Shown: positions 26,795 to 36,202, numbered from the stretch's first letter. The stretch: DNA of 64,000 nucleotides from Anaerolineales bacterium (GCA_016929095.1 JAFGJM010000057.1:1-64000), one strand, 5' to 3'. Notes: a model not told the origin generated them from the sequence alone. A program made the numbers and translations.

Positions 26795-27835
26795 CTAACA
26801 ATTCAGCCACCCCCCCATCGGCTCCGTAGAACGCACGCGGTTCATTCCCGCCTGCGCGAACCGTTTAAATGCCGCCTCTGCCTGATCGGAATAATCTACC
26901 ACACCGGGTATGACCACCGAAGACATGCAATCATCCAGCAGATATACTTTCTTCGCCAGTTTGGGGTCTTTTTGAGAAATATCTTCCAAAATGTCTTCCA
27001 CAGTCCAGGCGACACAATGACTCTTGGCTTGACCGGCGATGATCATGGCGTCATATTCTTCAATCAAGCGTATGAATTTGGAATTTTCCGTTCCCAGGGT
27101 TTCTCCATCCGCATTGCGCATCACCTCGGGACGCACCACCGAATAATGCTCGGTCTGTGGATTTTCGCCTTTTATCTCAAAAATCACCTGTTGGTTGCGG
27201 GCAATGGTGTGGAAAAATAGCGCCTCTTCCACCGAGGCTACCAGGGCATGCCCGATACCCCCCAGCATGGCATGGTAAGGCCAGATCGTCAAATCGAATT
27301 TACCTTTGTCTTTCAATGATTTGACATAATGCAATAAATGACGCTGACCATCTTCAGGTGTTATCTCCAGGCTTCCTGCCAGGTTTGAGTTAAATTTCCA
27401 TTTTCCTTGCGCCACGTCTTCATAAGAAACCAGGGTCATCGGCGCGGGATGCTCCCCCCGATCGTTGACCAAATAAAGGGCATGAAAGATTTGTACCGCC
27501 TGGTGTGTATCCATGGTGACGATGATTTGAGTGAGGCGATTGAGATTACGATAGATAAATTCACACAAACGGCGGTTATCTTCCACTGCTCCCATCCCCG
27601 TCCGTCCTCCAACGAATAATTCAAATTCGGGAATGCAAAAGGTATTTTGAGCATCCACGATCATCAAGGCAATCTTATACTTATCGGTAACAGCCGGAGA
27701 AATATCTTTTTCTTTAGCCCAGGTTGCTGCTTCCTGGGCGCGCTCATAATATGGCACACGCCATACTTCACCAACCTGCGCGGGATTAAAGTGAAGTGGT
27801 AACTCGAGGAGTGTTCCAAATTCATTTATCGACAT
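26795..27835 (-). CDS. Isochorismatase/nicotinamidase-like cysteine hydrolase, long form
   Basis: A 346-residue member of the isochorismatase superfamily; most are about 180-220. The catalytic Asp is in ALMIVDAQNTF (near residue 60), the metal-site Asp/His lie in TMDTHQAVQIFH, a Lys is in IFEIKGENPQ, and the nucleophile is in GQAKSHCVAWTVED (near 275). About 50 N-terminal residues and an insert between the metal site and the Lys account for the length. It probably hydrolyses an amide such as nicotinamide, but the true substrate is not settled. It is a single gene with no partner nearby. Confidence 0.8.
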   Translation of the reverse strand: MSINEFGTLLELPLHFNPAQVGEVWRVPYYERAQEAATWAKEKDISPAVTDKYKIALMIVDAQNTFCIPEFELFVGGRTGMGAVEDNRRLCEFIYRNLNRLTQIIVTMDTHQAVQIFHALYLVNDRGEHPAPMTLVSYEDVAQGKWKFNSNLAGSLEITPEDGQRHLLHYVKSLKDKGKFDLTIWPYHAMLGGIGHALVASVEEALFFHTIARNQQVIFEIKGENPQTEHYSVVRPEVMRNADGETLGTENSKFIRLIEEYDAMIIAGQAKSHCVAWTVEDILEDISQKDPKLAKKVYLLDDCMSSVVIPGVVDYSDQAEAAFKRFAQAGMNRVRSTEPMGGWLNC

Positions 27836-28224
27836 GTTTACTCCTTTAATGAAAAAAATAATGGACGATAAGGAAGCTGATTAGCGAATTACATATAAAC
27901 TAATATATAGGTCTCAGATAACTGACTATTTAGTGTATTTCTGACACTATTATATCCCTTCCATCACTTTCGTCAAGGTCAGGCATAGGTCATAATCGAA
28001 CATGTTATAATCGCTGACGCAAATCATTATCTTTTTTAGAAATATCTATTGTCTGTCAAAGGTAATTCTCAACAATGATTAAAAGGTAAATTAATGACCC
28101 CACCCCCAACCCCCTCCCCGTAAACGGGGAAAGAGCAGAGGGGTAGGGTTTAGTAATCAAAGAAATATGTTTCACAGTTATCTTTCATTATAAAAATTTC
28201 TCACAAAATCGAAAATATTTTTCT
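27836..28224. other. Intergenic region between the divergent hydrolase and argS genes
   Basis: About 390 AT-rich bases with no gene. At 28095-28150 it contains a C/G-rich repeat (CCCCACCCCCAACCCCCTCC, then CGTAAACGGGGA). Promoters of both flanking genes should be here, but I see no strong consensus boxes and no T-box features. Confidence 0.5.
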
Positions 28225-30006
28225 ATGAATAACTTAAATCAAAAATCCATCGAACTACAGATAAACAACATATTAAAGCAAAATGGGCTTCCTGAACAAG
28301 AATTTTTTATTTGGAATTCACTTCCTTTTAGTGGGGTATCAGGTACATCGACTTCATTTTTCCAATACGCTGCCACAATAGCGCGGCGATATAAAAATGG
28401 TGAGATAACCTTACCCTCACTACCATTAAATGCACAAGATATTTCAAATTTGATCGTTGAAAATTTAGACCTTCCTCCTTTATATTCAAATGTTGAAGCT
28501 GCTAAGGGATATTTAAATTTTTATTATTCTCAATCTCAACACTATCAACAAGTAGTAGATAATGTTCTAAATCAAGGTGAAAAATTCGGTTGGGGTGAAG
28601 CCAAGGGTGAACGCATCCTGGTGGAATTCTCGCAACCCAACACCCATAAAGCCTTCCATGTTGGGCATCTGCGCAATGTCGTCATCGGCGATGCTATTTG
28701 CAATATCCTGGAAGCTGCCGGCTATGATGTAGTGCGCGCCAATTACATTAATGATACCGGGCTGCATGTCATTAAATGGCTGTGGAATTATCAAAAACGC
28801 CATATGGGAGAACGTCCCGGCGAAGATAAAACCCGCTGGATGGGCGATCTGTACGCCGAAGCCAACCATAAGATGGAAGAAAGCCCGGAAGCCGAAGCCG
28901 AAGTGCGCGCCCTGTTTACCCGTTGGGACCAGCGCGATGAAGAGGTGATGGCGCTATGGCGTGAATCCCGCCAATGGTCGCTGGAAGGTTTCGACCAAAT
29001 CTACGAGCTGCTGGGAGTGCGCTTTGACCATATTTTCTATGACCACGAACTGGAAAAACCCGGTCAAAAATTGGTAGAAGACCTCATTCAAAAAGGTATC
29101 GCCATCGACGAACGCCCGGAAGGACCGGTGATCATCCGCCTGGACGATCTCCTGGGTCTCAATAAAGAGACTTACCGGGTGCTGGTTATCCTTCGCTCTG
29201 ATGGCACATCTCTTTACGCCACCAAAGACCTGCCGCTGGCTATTTCAAAATTCGAGAAATTTAATCCCGACCGTTCCGTCTATGTGATCGATGTACGCCA
29301 GTCTCTTTATCTACAGCAAATCTATAAAACACTGGCAGTTATGGGTCATTCCGATTGGGCTGAGCGCTGTTACCATCTCAGTTATGAAATTGTAAATCTG
29401 CCAGGAAATGTGACCATCGCATCCCGCGAAGGCACGGTAGTGCTTTTAGAAGACCTGGTGCGGGAAGCCGAAAATCGCGCCCTGGATGTGGTGAAAGAGA
29501 AAAACCCTGAGCTTAGCGCGGAAATCATGCAAAACGTGGCGCACATGGTTGCGCTGGGAGCCATCAAGTATCCCATGCTGGCGCGGGATAATAATAAAAT
29601 TGTAACCTTCGATTGGAAAAGCGCCCTGGATTTCAACGGTCAGGCCGCGCCGTACATTCAATACGCGCATGTGCGCGCCAACAGCATCCTGCGCCGCCTG
29701 GAAGGTCCGCTGCCCGAATCATTCGCGCCGCAATACTCAATGGAACCTAGTGAAGTGCAGTTAATTGATTTGATTTCCCGCCTGCCAGGGGAGATCCAAA
29801 GAGCGGCGCAAGAATACAAACCATTGCATCTCACCAATCTGGCTTACGAACTGGCGCGTGCATTCAACGATTTCTACATGCAATGCCCGGTACTGAAAGC
29901 AGAGCCTGAGGTAAGTTCAGCACGCTTGCGTCTGGTAGCCGCCGCGCGCCAGGCAATCGCCAATGTGTTGCACATTCTCGGCATTGCTGCCCCGGAAGTT
30001 ATGTGA
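28225..30006 (+). CDS. argS: Arginyl-tRNA synthetase
   Basis: A 593-residue class I synthetase that charges tRNA-Arg. The ATP site has NTHKAFHVGHLRN (HIGH motif) near residue 140, followed by YDVVRANYINDTG. The KMSKS loop is replaced by ASREGTVVLLEDLV, as in many ArgRS. The C-terminal anticodon domain ends LVAAARQAIANVLHILGI, as is normal. The first 115-120 codons are strikingly AT-rich (sampled lines 27-28 per cent G+C) while the rest matches the neighbours (58 per cent in a sampled line). The change is sharp near 28580. No clear ribosome site is seen before the ATG. Confidence 0.95.
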   Translation: MNNLNQKSIELQINNILKQNGLPEQEFFIWNSLPFSGVSGTSTSFFQYAATIARRYKNGEITLPSLPLNAQDISNLIVENLDLPPLYSNVEAAKGYLNFYYSQSQHYQQVVDNVLNQGEKFGWGEAKGERILVEFSQPNTHKAFHVGHLRNVVIGDAICNILEAAGYDVVRANYINDTGLHVIKWLWNYQKRHMGERPGEDKTRWMGDLYAEANHKMEESPEAEAEVRALFTRWDQRDEEVMALWRESRQWSLEGFDQIYELLGVRFDHIFYDHELEKPGQKLVEDLIQKGIAIDERPEGPVIIRLDDLLGLNKETYRVLVILRSDGTSLYATKDLPLAISKFEKFNPDRSVYVIDVRQSLYLQQIYKTLAVMGHSDWAERCYHLSYEIVNLPGNVTIASREGTVVLLEDLVREAENRALDVVKEKNPELSAEIMQNVAHMVALGAIKYPMLARDNNKIVTFDWKSALDFNGQAAPYIQYAHVRANSILRRLEGPLPESFAPQYSMEPSEVQLIDLISRLPGEIQRAAQEYKPLHLTNLAYELARAFNDFYMQCPVLKAEPEVSSARLRLVAAARQAIANVLHILGIAAPEVM

Positions 30007-30091
30007 TTATTACACCGGCGTCTTTATTCAAAAGCGTAAAGAAACCAGGTGAATAATAAAATCTCTTACTAAGGAGAATATAGTACAAAAT

Positions 30092-31411
30092 ATGACCCCT
30101 ACCCGTATTATCATCATGGGCGCCGCCGGGCGCGATTTCCACAACTTTAATGTTTTCTACAGGGACAATCCGGATTATCAGGTTGTTGCCTTCACCGCAA
30201 CCCAAATCCCAAATATCGAAGGACGCCTCTATCCCCCGGAATTAGCCGGTAAGTTGTACCCCAATGGCATTCCCATTCATCCCGAATCAGAACTGACCAA
30301 TCTGGTACGAGAAAACCAGATCGACCAGGTGGTTTTTGCTTACAGCGATGTATTTCATCAGGACGTGATGCATAAAGCCTCTATTGCCTTGGCTTCAGGC
30401 GCAGATTTCTCCATGATGGGCGCTGCCCGCACCCAGGTCAAATCTACCAAACCGGTAGTGGCAGTTTGCGCCGTGCGCACCGGCTGCGGCAAGAGCCAAA
30501 CTACCCGCCGCGTCTCAAAAATCTTGATCGATATGGGTTATAAAGTAGCGGCTATCCGCCATCCCATGCCCTATGGAGACCTGGTAAAACAGGCGGTGCA
30601 GCGCTATGATAGCTATGCCGACCTGGACAAGCACGAATGCACTATCGAAGAGCGCGAGGAATATGAACCCCATTTGGATAACGGCGTGATTGTCTATGCC
30701 GGCGTTGATTATGAACGCATTTTACGGCAGGCGGAACAAGAAGTTGACATCATCCTATGGGATGGCGGCAATAACGATCTGTCTTTCTATACCCCCGATT
30801 TACTCATTGTTGTCGCCGATCCGCACCGTCCGGGGCATGAAATGTTATACCATCCGGGAGAAACCAACGCCCGCTCCGCCGATGTCTTCGTGATCAATAA
30901 AGTGGATACAGCCAACGCTGCCGATGTGATCACCGTACGAGATAATTTGAATGCACTAAATCCCAAAGCGCAGGTCATCGAAGCCGCTTCCCCCCTATTT
31001 GTCGATGACCCATCTGCCATCCGCGGCAAGCGCGTGTTGGTCGTGGAAGATGGCCCAACGACTACGCATGGTGAAATGGGATATGGCGCCGGTTGGGTGG
31101 CTGCCAAACGCTTTGGCGCCGGTGAAATTATCGACCCGCGTCCATTTGCCGTAGGTTCCATCAAAGAGACCTTTGCCAAGTACCCCAAAACCGGCAATGT
31201 CTTACCTGCTATGGGCTATGGCGACAAGCAAACCCGGGAGTTGGAATTAACCATTAACGGTTCCGATGCCGATCTGGTAATCATCGGTACGCCCATCGAC
31301 CTGACACGCGTCGTAAAAATCAAGAAGCCATACCAGCGTGTACGCTACGAGCTTCAAGAGATTGGTCAGCCAACATTGGAAGACATCTTGAAGGCGAAGT
31401 TCGGGAAATAA
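30092..31411 (+). CDS. P-loop GTPase like cyclic 2,3-diphosphoglycerate synthetase
   Basis: A 439-residue protein. The N-terminal Rossmann-like part starts RIIIMGAAGRDFHNFN. The P-loop is AVRTGCGKSQTTRRVS near residue 130, and IILWDGGNNDLSFY and VFVINKVDTA are the Walker-B-like and G4-type regions. The C-terminal half has a conserved DLVIIGTPIDLTR. This is the family that includes archaeal cyclic 2,3-diphosphoglycerate synthetase. Bacterial members are usually annotated only as GTPases, so the reaction here is open. AAGGAG stands about 15 bases before the ATG. It follows argS in the same direction by 85 bases. Confidence 0.85.
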   Translation: MTPTRIIIMGAAGRDFHNFNVFYRDNPDYQVVAFTATQIPNIEGRLYPPELAGKLYPNGIPIHPESELTNLVRENQIDQVVFAYSDVFHQDVMHKASIALASGADFSMMGAARTQVKSTKPVVAVCAVRTGCGKSQTTRRVSKILIDMGYKVAAIRHPMPYGDLVKQAVQRYDSYADLDKHECTIEEREEYEPHLDNGVIVYAGVDYERILRQAEQEVDIILWDGGNNDLSFYTPDLLIVVADPHRPGHEMLYHPGETNARSADVFVINKVDTANAADVITVRDNLNALNPKAQVIEAASPLFVDDPSAIRGKRVLVVEDGPTTTHGEMGYGAGWVAAKRFGAGEIIDPRPFAVGSIKETFAKYPKTGNVLPAMGYGDKQTRELELTINGSDADLVIIGTPIDLTRVVKIKKPYQRVRYELQEIGQPTLEDILKAKFGK

Positions 31412-31433
31412 CGGAAACGGTGATGTGTAAATC

Positions 31434-31500
31434 GTGAATCGTGAGTAGTGAGTCGTGAGTAGTAGCGTATCCATAGAGAACAACTCACCACTCACTACTC
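31434..31500. repeat. Four heptad repeats facing a complementary arm
   Basis: GTGAATC, GTGAGTA, GTGAGTC and GTGAGTA run in tandem at 31434-31461. ACTCACCACTCACTACTC at 31483-31500 is largely complementary to them. The pair can form a long hairpin between the GTPase and methyltransferase genes. There is no U-run. Confidence 0.6.
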
Positions 31501-31539
31501 TCTTCTAAATATATTACATTTTCCATCCTTTTACTCATT

Positions 31540-32823
31540 ATGCCCCCCTTACTTACCTGGGATACTAAAAGCCAACCACCACCGATCCAGGGTCAGATAA
31601 AGACAGAGAGCCTGGTTTTCCCAAAGGGGGTAGATTACACACCCCTTGCAGCGACCGATTTTGCCTCAAATCGCCTGATCCTGGGAGACAACCTGGCGGT
31701 GATGTCGGCGCTGCTTCCCCAATATGAAGAAAGCATACCCTTGATTTACGCCGATCCCCCGTTTTTCTCGAATCGGCGCTACCCGGCGCGCATCGGCAGA
31801 GGTGAGGATTCGCGCAAGCCGAAGGAATGGCAGCTAGCAGAAGGTTACGCAGATCACTGGGAAGATATCGATGCTTACCTGGATATGCTCTATCCCCGCC
31901 TGGTATTAATGCACCGCTTGCTGTCACCGACCGGTACGTTTTATCTGCACCTGGATTGGCATGCCAACGCTTATGCCCGGCTGCTTTTAGATGAAATTTT
32001 TGGCGCAGAGCAATTCCTTAATGAGATAATCTGGGTTTACCATGGGCCTTCCCCAATACGCAGCGCTTTCAATCGGAAGCACGATACCATTCTCGTTTAC
32101 ACCAAAAGTGAGAAATACACCTTTAATGTCGACGCTGTGCGTCAACCATATGACCCCACGACGATAAAAACATTTGCTTCCTCCAAAAAAGCCGGCTTTG
32201 GAAAAATTCCCGATCTGGCGCGCGGCAAAGTACCCGAAGATTGGTGGTATTTCCCGGTGGTGGCGCGTCTGCACAACGAACGCACCGGTTATCCAACTCA
32301 AAAACCGCTCGCATTAATGGAAAGGATTATTCTGGCATCTTCCAATACCGGAGACGCCGTTGCAGATTTTTTTTGCGGTTCCGGCACTACAGCATCTGCA
32401 GCTATGAAATTGGGGCGAAATTTCATCACCAGCGACGTCACCTGGCGCGCCATTCACACCACGAAAAAGCGGTTATTATCTGAGAATTGTGCGCCTTTCG
32501 TATATCAGATATTTAAAAGCGGTGAAAACACCGCAATCAATAATCCCCCAACGCAAACCGCCAGCCCGGAATTGTCGGCTATGATCCGCCTTGTAAATGA
32601 AACGATTGAGATCGATCCAACCTTGCTTCCTTCACTGGATTTTTGGGAGGCGGGAATTTACACACCCGACCAGATCTACCACAGTGTAGCGCAAGCTGTT
32701 CGTCCATTAAAAAAGAAAACCGCCCCCGATCGCCTGTCCATACCCTGGGAACTTGCGAAACAACCCCTATGGATTCGCTTGACCCAGATTGACGATGAAC
32801 AAGTTCAACTCAAACTTGATTAA
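31540..32823 (+). CDS. Site-specific DNA methyltransferase, beta class
   Basis: A 427-residue DNA amino-methyltransferase. Motif IV is LIYADPPFFSNRRY near residue 70. The AdoMet-binding motif I comes later, AVADFFCGSGTTASAAMKLG near 275. This order defines the beta class, whose DPPF-type members usually methylate adenine N6. HNERTGYPTQKPLALMERII is motif X-like. No restriction nuclease or specificity subunit is visible next to it, so it looks like an orphan methylase. The C-terminal 110 residues are of unknown function. The target sequence cannot be inferred. Confidence 0.88.
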   Translation: MPPLLTWDTKSQPPPIQGQIKTESLVFPKGVDYTPLAATDFASNRLILGDNLAVMSALLPQYEESIPLIYADPPFFSNRRYPARIGRGEDSRKPKEWQLAEGYADHWEDIDAYLDMLYPRLVLMHRLLSPTGTFYLHLDWHANAYARLLLDEIFGAEQFLNEIIWVYHGPSPIRSAFNRKHDTILVYTKSEKYTFNVDAVRQPYDPTTIKTFASSKKAGFGKIPDLARGKVPEDWWYFPVVARLHNERTGYPTQKPLALMERIILASSNTGDAVADFFCGSGTTASAAMKLGRNFITSDVTWRAIHTTKKRLLSENCAPFVYQIFKSGENTAINNPPTQTASPELSAMIRLVNETIEIDPTLLPSLDFWEAGIYTPDQIYHSVAQAVRPLKKKTAPDRLSIPWELAKQPLWIRLTQIDDEQVQLKLD

Positions 32824-32867
32824 TTCCCTATAATTATTTCGTGATTAATTCGTGGGGGTTGCCCTAT

Positions 32868-33524
32868 TTACACATCCAGCCGATAGCCCACGCCGCGCAA
32901 TGTTTTGATGAATTGCGGGTTTCGCGGGTCTTCCTCAATGGCCGCGCGCAGCCAGTTGATATGTGTATCCAAAGAGCGGGTGTCGCCGATGTAATCGGTG
33001 CTCCAGGCTTCACGGAACAACGCGTTACGTTCTACTACCACGCCAGGCTGACGCATTAATATCTGTAAGATTAACGCCAAGCGGGGTGTTAAGCGGGCTT
33101 CGCGTCCCTGGCATCGCACTCTTTTCCGTTCCATGTCCAGACGAATGGCGCCCACATGCAACATGTTGCTTCCTTCTCCGCTCACCAGGGGTTTTATCCG
33201 ATTTTGCAGCTTCCGTTCGGTGAAAGGAAGCGTTAATACCACATTGGCGCACACATCATCTGGCGGTGGGTTGTCGGGGCTTGATATCAGCAGGATAGGC
33301 ACACCATTCAACATCTCTCGTAACGAACGGCATATACGTTTCCCTGTGGAACGCAAGGAGGCCGCGTTTAATATCACCAAATCCGGGTCAACTGCATCGA
33401 GTTTCTTTTCCGCTTCAACCCCGGTGGTTACGGTTTCAATATCGTATCCCTTTTTACGCAAACCGGACACAAATGAGGGGCTTCCCGCCCGTTTTCCTTC
33501 GATCCACAAAATCCTGGTCTTCAT
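32868..33524 (-). CDS. OmpR-type DNA-binding protein with a degenerate receiver domain
   Basis: A 218-residue protein. The C-terminal half is a winged-helix OmpR/PhoB domain (RLTPRLALILQILMRQPGVV, SLDTHINWLRAAIEED, TLRGVGYRLDV). The N-terminal half has the receiver fold but not its chemistry. The acidic pair at the end of strand 1 is gone (ILWIEGK), the phospho-acceptor Asp is Asn53 (DLVILNAAS) and the conserved Lys is Leu (TLPFTERK). It therefore probably works without phosphorylation. No histidine kinase is adjacent. It is convergent with the methyltransferase gene, 44 bases apart. Confidence 0.88.
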   Translation of the reverse strand: MKTRILWIEGKRAGSPSFVSGLRKKGYDIETVTTGVEAEKKLDAVDPDLVILNAASLRSTGKRICRSLREMLNGVPILLISSPDNPPPDDVCANVVLTLPFTERKLQNRIKPLVSGEGSNMLHVGAIRLDMERKRVRCQGREARLTPRLALILQILMRQPGVVVERNALFREAWSTDYIGDTRSLDTHINWLRAAIEEDPRNPQFIKTLRGVGYRLDV

Positions 33525-33920
33525 ATATCAATTATTTTTACACGACTACCACATAACCCAAAAATCCCCTGTTTGATACTCGCCTGTTATTCATTTAGCT
33601 GCCGCAATATAATCTCCTTCGCTATGATCGGTAATCTCAATACTGATGATTGAGATTCACCCACGTCTATCTACCAGATTATTCCCTCTGAAATTGTGAA
33701 GAAATTATAAACCCAATCTTAAAAACTAGCAAATAAATTTACCCGTGGTTTTAATACAAACTTAAATATTTATATTGAGAATAGAGATTTTATAAATGGT
33801 ATACTCGCAAGGCATAATAAGATATCGCCATTTTTACGTGATTCTGCCTTTGCGTCCATGGGTCGCCCGTGTTAGAATACATCTATTCTTATTAATTTAT
33901 TCTTATAGGGAATGTGCTTT
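33525..33920. other. Divergent intergenic region, regulator and DUF151 gene
   Basis: About 395 AT-rich bases. No gene is seen on either strand. It must contain promoters for both flanking genes; a TATAAT-like box is not unambiguous. Confidence 0.4.
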
Positions 33921-34502
33921 ATGTCCGTCGATATGGTGGAAGTTGTCATCGATAGCATCCGGGTAAGTTTAATGTCACAACAGCGCATCGTGATCTTGCG
34001 CGAAGCAGACTCTGAGCGCTATTTACCCATTTGGATTGGTGTATATGAAGCGGAAGCGATCACGATATCTTTACAAGAAGTTGAAGTGATTCGCCCACTC
34101 ACTCACGACTTATTGAAAAATGTCTTTCATGCCTTAAACGCCCGGATAGTGCGCGTAGAAATCTCCGCATTAAAAGACGATACCTTCTTTGGGAACATCG
34201 TCGTTGAAGTGGATGGTAATCTCCTGGATATTGATTCACGCCCCTCCGATGCACTCAACCTGGCTGTGCGCGCCCATGTTCCTATCCTGGTTGCGCGAAC
34301 GGTTTTGGATTCTGCCGGCATCATCCCAGAAGAAAATCTCAAAGAAGAAGCCGCATTAACCAAACCTGCAAAACCTACAAAACCCGAAGAACCCGAAATT
34401 GAGGGCAGTGAAGACCGGCTTTCAATTTTTGAAGATTTTTTAGACAAACTCGAACTTGATGACGATGATGAGGAAGATGAGGATAAAAAGGATAAAAAAT
34501 AA
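33921..34502 (+). CDS. DUF151 bifunctional-nuclease-family protein
   Basis: A 193-residue protein of the DUF151 family (bifunctional nuclease in plants, conserved single-domain protein in bacteria). Recognisable stretches are RYLPIWIGVYEAEAI, RPLTHDLLKNV and DSRPSDALNLAVRAHVPI. After about residue 135 comes a low-complexity Lys/Pro/Glu region, then an acidic tail rich in Asp and Glu ending in lysines. An ATG three codons upstream (33912) is possible, but GGGAA sits better for 33921. A terminator follows at 34536-34578. The biological role in bacteria is not established. Confidence 0.85.
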   Translation: MSVDMVEVVIDSIRVSLMSQQRIVILREADSERYLPIWIGVYEAEAITISLQEVEVIRPLTHDLLKNVFHALNARIVRVEISALKDDTFFGNIVVEVDGNLLDIDSRPSDALNLAVRAHVPILVARTVLDSAGIIPEENLKEEAALTKPAKPTKPEEPEIEGSEDRLSIFEDFLDKLELDDDDEEDEDKKDKK

Positions 34503-34535
34503 AACCCGACTTCACCATCATAACCAAGTCTATCC

Positions 34536-34578
34536 ACCGGGGTAAGCCGGGCTTTCAGGCAATCATCCCCGGTTTTTT
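34536..34578 (+). terminator. Rho-independent terminator after the DUF151 gene
   Basis: ACCGGGG (34536-34542) and CCCCGGT (34567-34573) form a perfect stem. The loop contains a smaller GCC/GGC pairing, and six T follow directly. Confidence 0.85.
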
Positions 34579-34613
34579 AATCATTTTAATTCAAAAAACG
34601 CCCATCCATAATC

Positions 34614-36026
34614 ATGTTGGGGATGGGGAAAACCAATCAAATTCTTATGGATGATATTCCTCCCCCTCTCGAATCTACCCCTGCGGAAATTCCGGTAGTC
34701 CCACATAACCGCGAAGCGGAAGAGGCTGTTTTGGGCGCGATCTTGATCAATCCCGAAGCGTATTACGATGTCGCCCCTTTCTTGAAAAAAGAAGATTTTT
34801 ACATTCAACGCTACCGGTGGATATGGGAAGCCCTGACGGCATTACATGAACGCCGCGCGCCGATCGATTTCCTGACCCTGTCAGATGAGTTGGAACAAAA
34901 TAATCGTTTAGAAGAGATCGGCGGACCAGCTTTCCTGAGTGGATTGATCAGTAATGTCCCTACTTCATTACATGCTGAAGCTTACGGTCGCATCATCGAA
35001 GCCAACGCTATCCGCCGCCGCATGCTGGACGCCGCCAATCAAATTGCCAAACTTGCCCTTGAGGAAAACAAAACCCTCGAAAGCGTGCTGGATGAATCGG
35101 AAAAAGCGGTTTTCGGCGTAAGCGAACGGAGGATGACCCGCGACCTTCAATCGATCAAACAGGTACTCAGTGATTATTACGACCGCATGGACCAGCTCGC
35201 CGGACGTGATGAAGAGTATCACGGGGTACCGACCGGTTTTATCGATCTGGATAAATTACTGATGGGTTTACAGGCTTCCGATTTTATCCTTATCGCCGGC
35301 AGACCGGGTACCGGGAAAACGGCTTTTATGCTGTCGGCTGCAAAAAATGCGGCACAGATGCACAAAAAGCATGTTGCCATTTTCTCTATGGAAATGTCCA
35401 GCGAGCAGCTTGTACAACGCCTTTTGGCGCAGGAAACGGGTATCGATTCATTGCGCCTGCGCACCGCTAAACTCAATGAAGATGAGTGGTCGCTGCTCAC
35501 CCAGGCTATTGAATCCCTGAGCGATACCATCATTTTTTTAGACGACACCCCCGGGTTGACCCCCATTCAATTGCGCACCAAGTGCCGCCGCCTGCATCTG
35601 GAATTTAATCTCGACTTGATTTTAGTCGATTACCTTCAATTAATGACCAGCGGAGATCGCAGGGAAAATCGGGTGCAGGAAGTATCTTACATCTCCCGTA
35701 ATATGAAGATTTTAGCCCGTGAATTGAATGTACCCGTACTGGCAGCCGCCCAGCTTTCGCGCGCCATCGAGCAGCGCACCGATAAAGAACCTCAACTTTC
35801 CGACCTGAGGGAGAGCGGCAGCCTGGAACAAGATGCGGATGTGGTGATGTTCATCCATCGTCCGGAACTTTACGAAAAAGATACCGTCAAACAGAATATT
35901 GCTCAAATCAAAGTCGCCAAGCACAGAAATGGACCGGTCGGCACCATCGAACTGGTGTTTCGTAATAACCTGGCAAAATTCGAAAACGCCGCCACCCGCG
36001 TGGTCGACTTAAGCCGAGTAACTTAG
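34614..36026 (+). CDS. dnaB: Replicative DNA helicase DnaB
   Basis: A 470-residue DnaB. The N-terminal helical domain starts PHNREAEEAVLGAILINPEA. The RecA-like motor has Walker A GRPGTGKTAFML near residue 232, IFSMEMSSEQLVQRLL, Walker B LILVDYLQLM and the C-terminal KHRNGPVGTIEL. It unwinds DNA ahead of the replisome. In-frame ATGs exist at 34614, 34623 and 34647. None has a strong ribosome site, so the first 11 residues are uncertain. It stands just upstream of a DnaD-like gene and a DnaC-like loader gene. Confidence 0.95.
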   Translation: MLGMGKTNQILMDDIPPPLESTPAEIPVVPHNREAEEAVLGAILINPEAYYDVAPFLKKEDFYIQRYRWIWEALTALHERRAPIDFLTLSDELEQNNRLEEIGGPAFLSGLISNVPTSLHAEAYGRIIEANAIRRRMLDAANQIAKLALEENKTLESVLDESEKAVFGVSERRMTRDLQSIKQVLSDYYDRMDQLAGRDEEYHGVPTGFIDLDKLLMGLQASDFILIAGRPGTGKTAFMLSAAKNAAQMHKKHVAIFSMEMSSEQLVQRLLAQETGIDSLRLRTAKLNEDEWSLLTQAIESLSDTIIFLDDTPGLTPIQLRTKCRRLHLEFNLDLILVDYLQLMTSGDRRENRVQEVSYISRNMKILARELNVPVLAAAQLSRAIEQRTDKEPQLSDLRESGSLEQDADVVMFIHRPELYEKDTVKQNIAQIKVAKHRNGPVGTIELVFRNNLAKFENAATRVVDLSRVT

Positions 36027-36202
36027 TAAAAAAACAGGAAAGGTATCAGGTATTAGTCAATTCGGGATCAGGACATGCTTTAAAAATTATTTCAGGCAAT
36101 AATTTCAAATTCAAGAGGATTTTCTTTGTTATGTAATACATTAGAGATGTTTTTTTCATAACAGCCCATAATAATTATTCATCAATTGCTGATGAACATA
36201 AG

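Noticed and set aside
27836-28224. T-box leader upstream of argS
   Set aside because: No T-box consensus (GGUGGNACCGCG) and no antiterminator-like stem are present.
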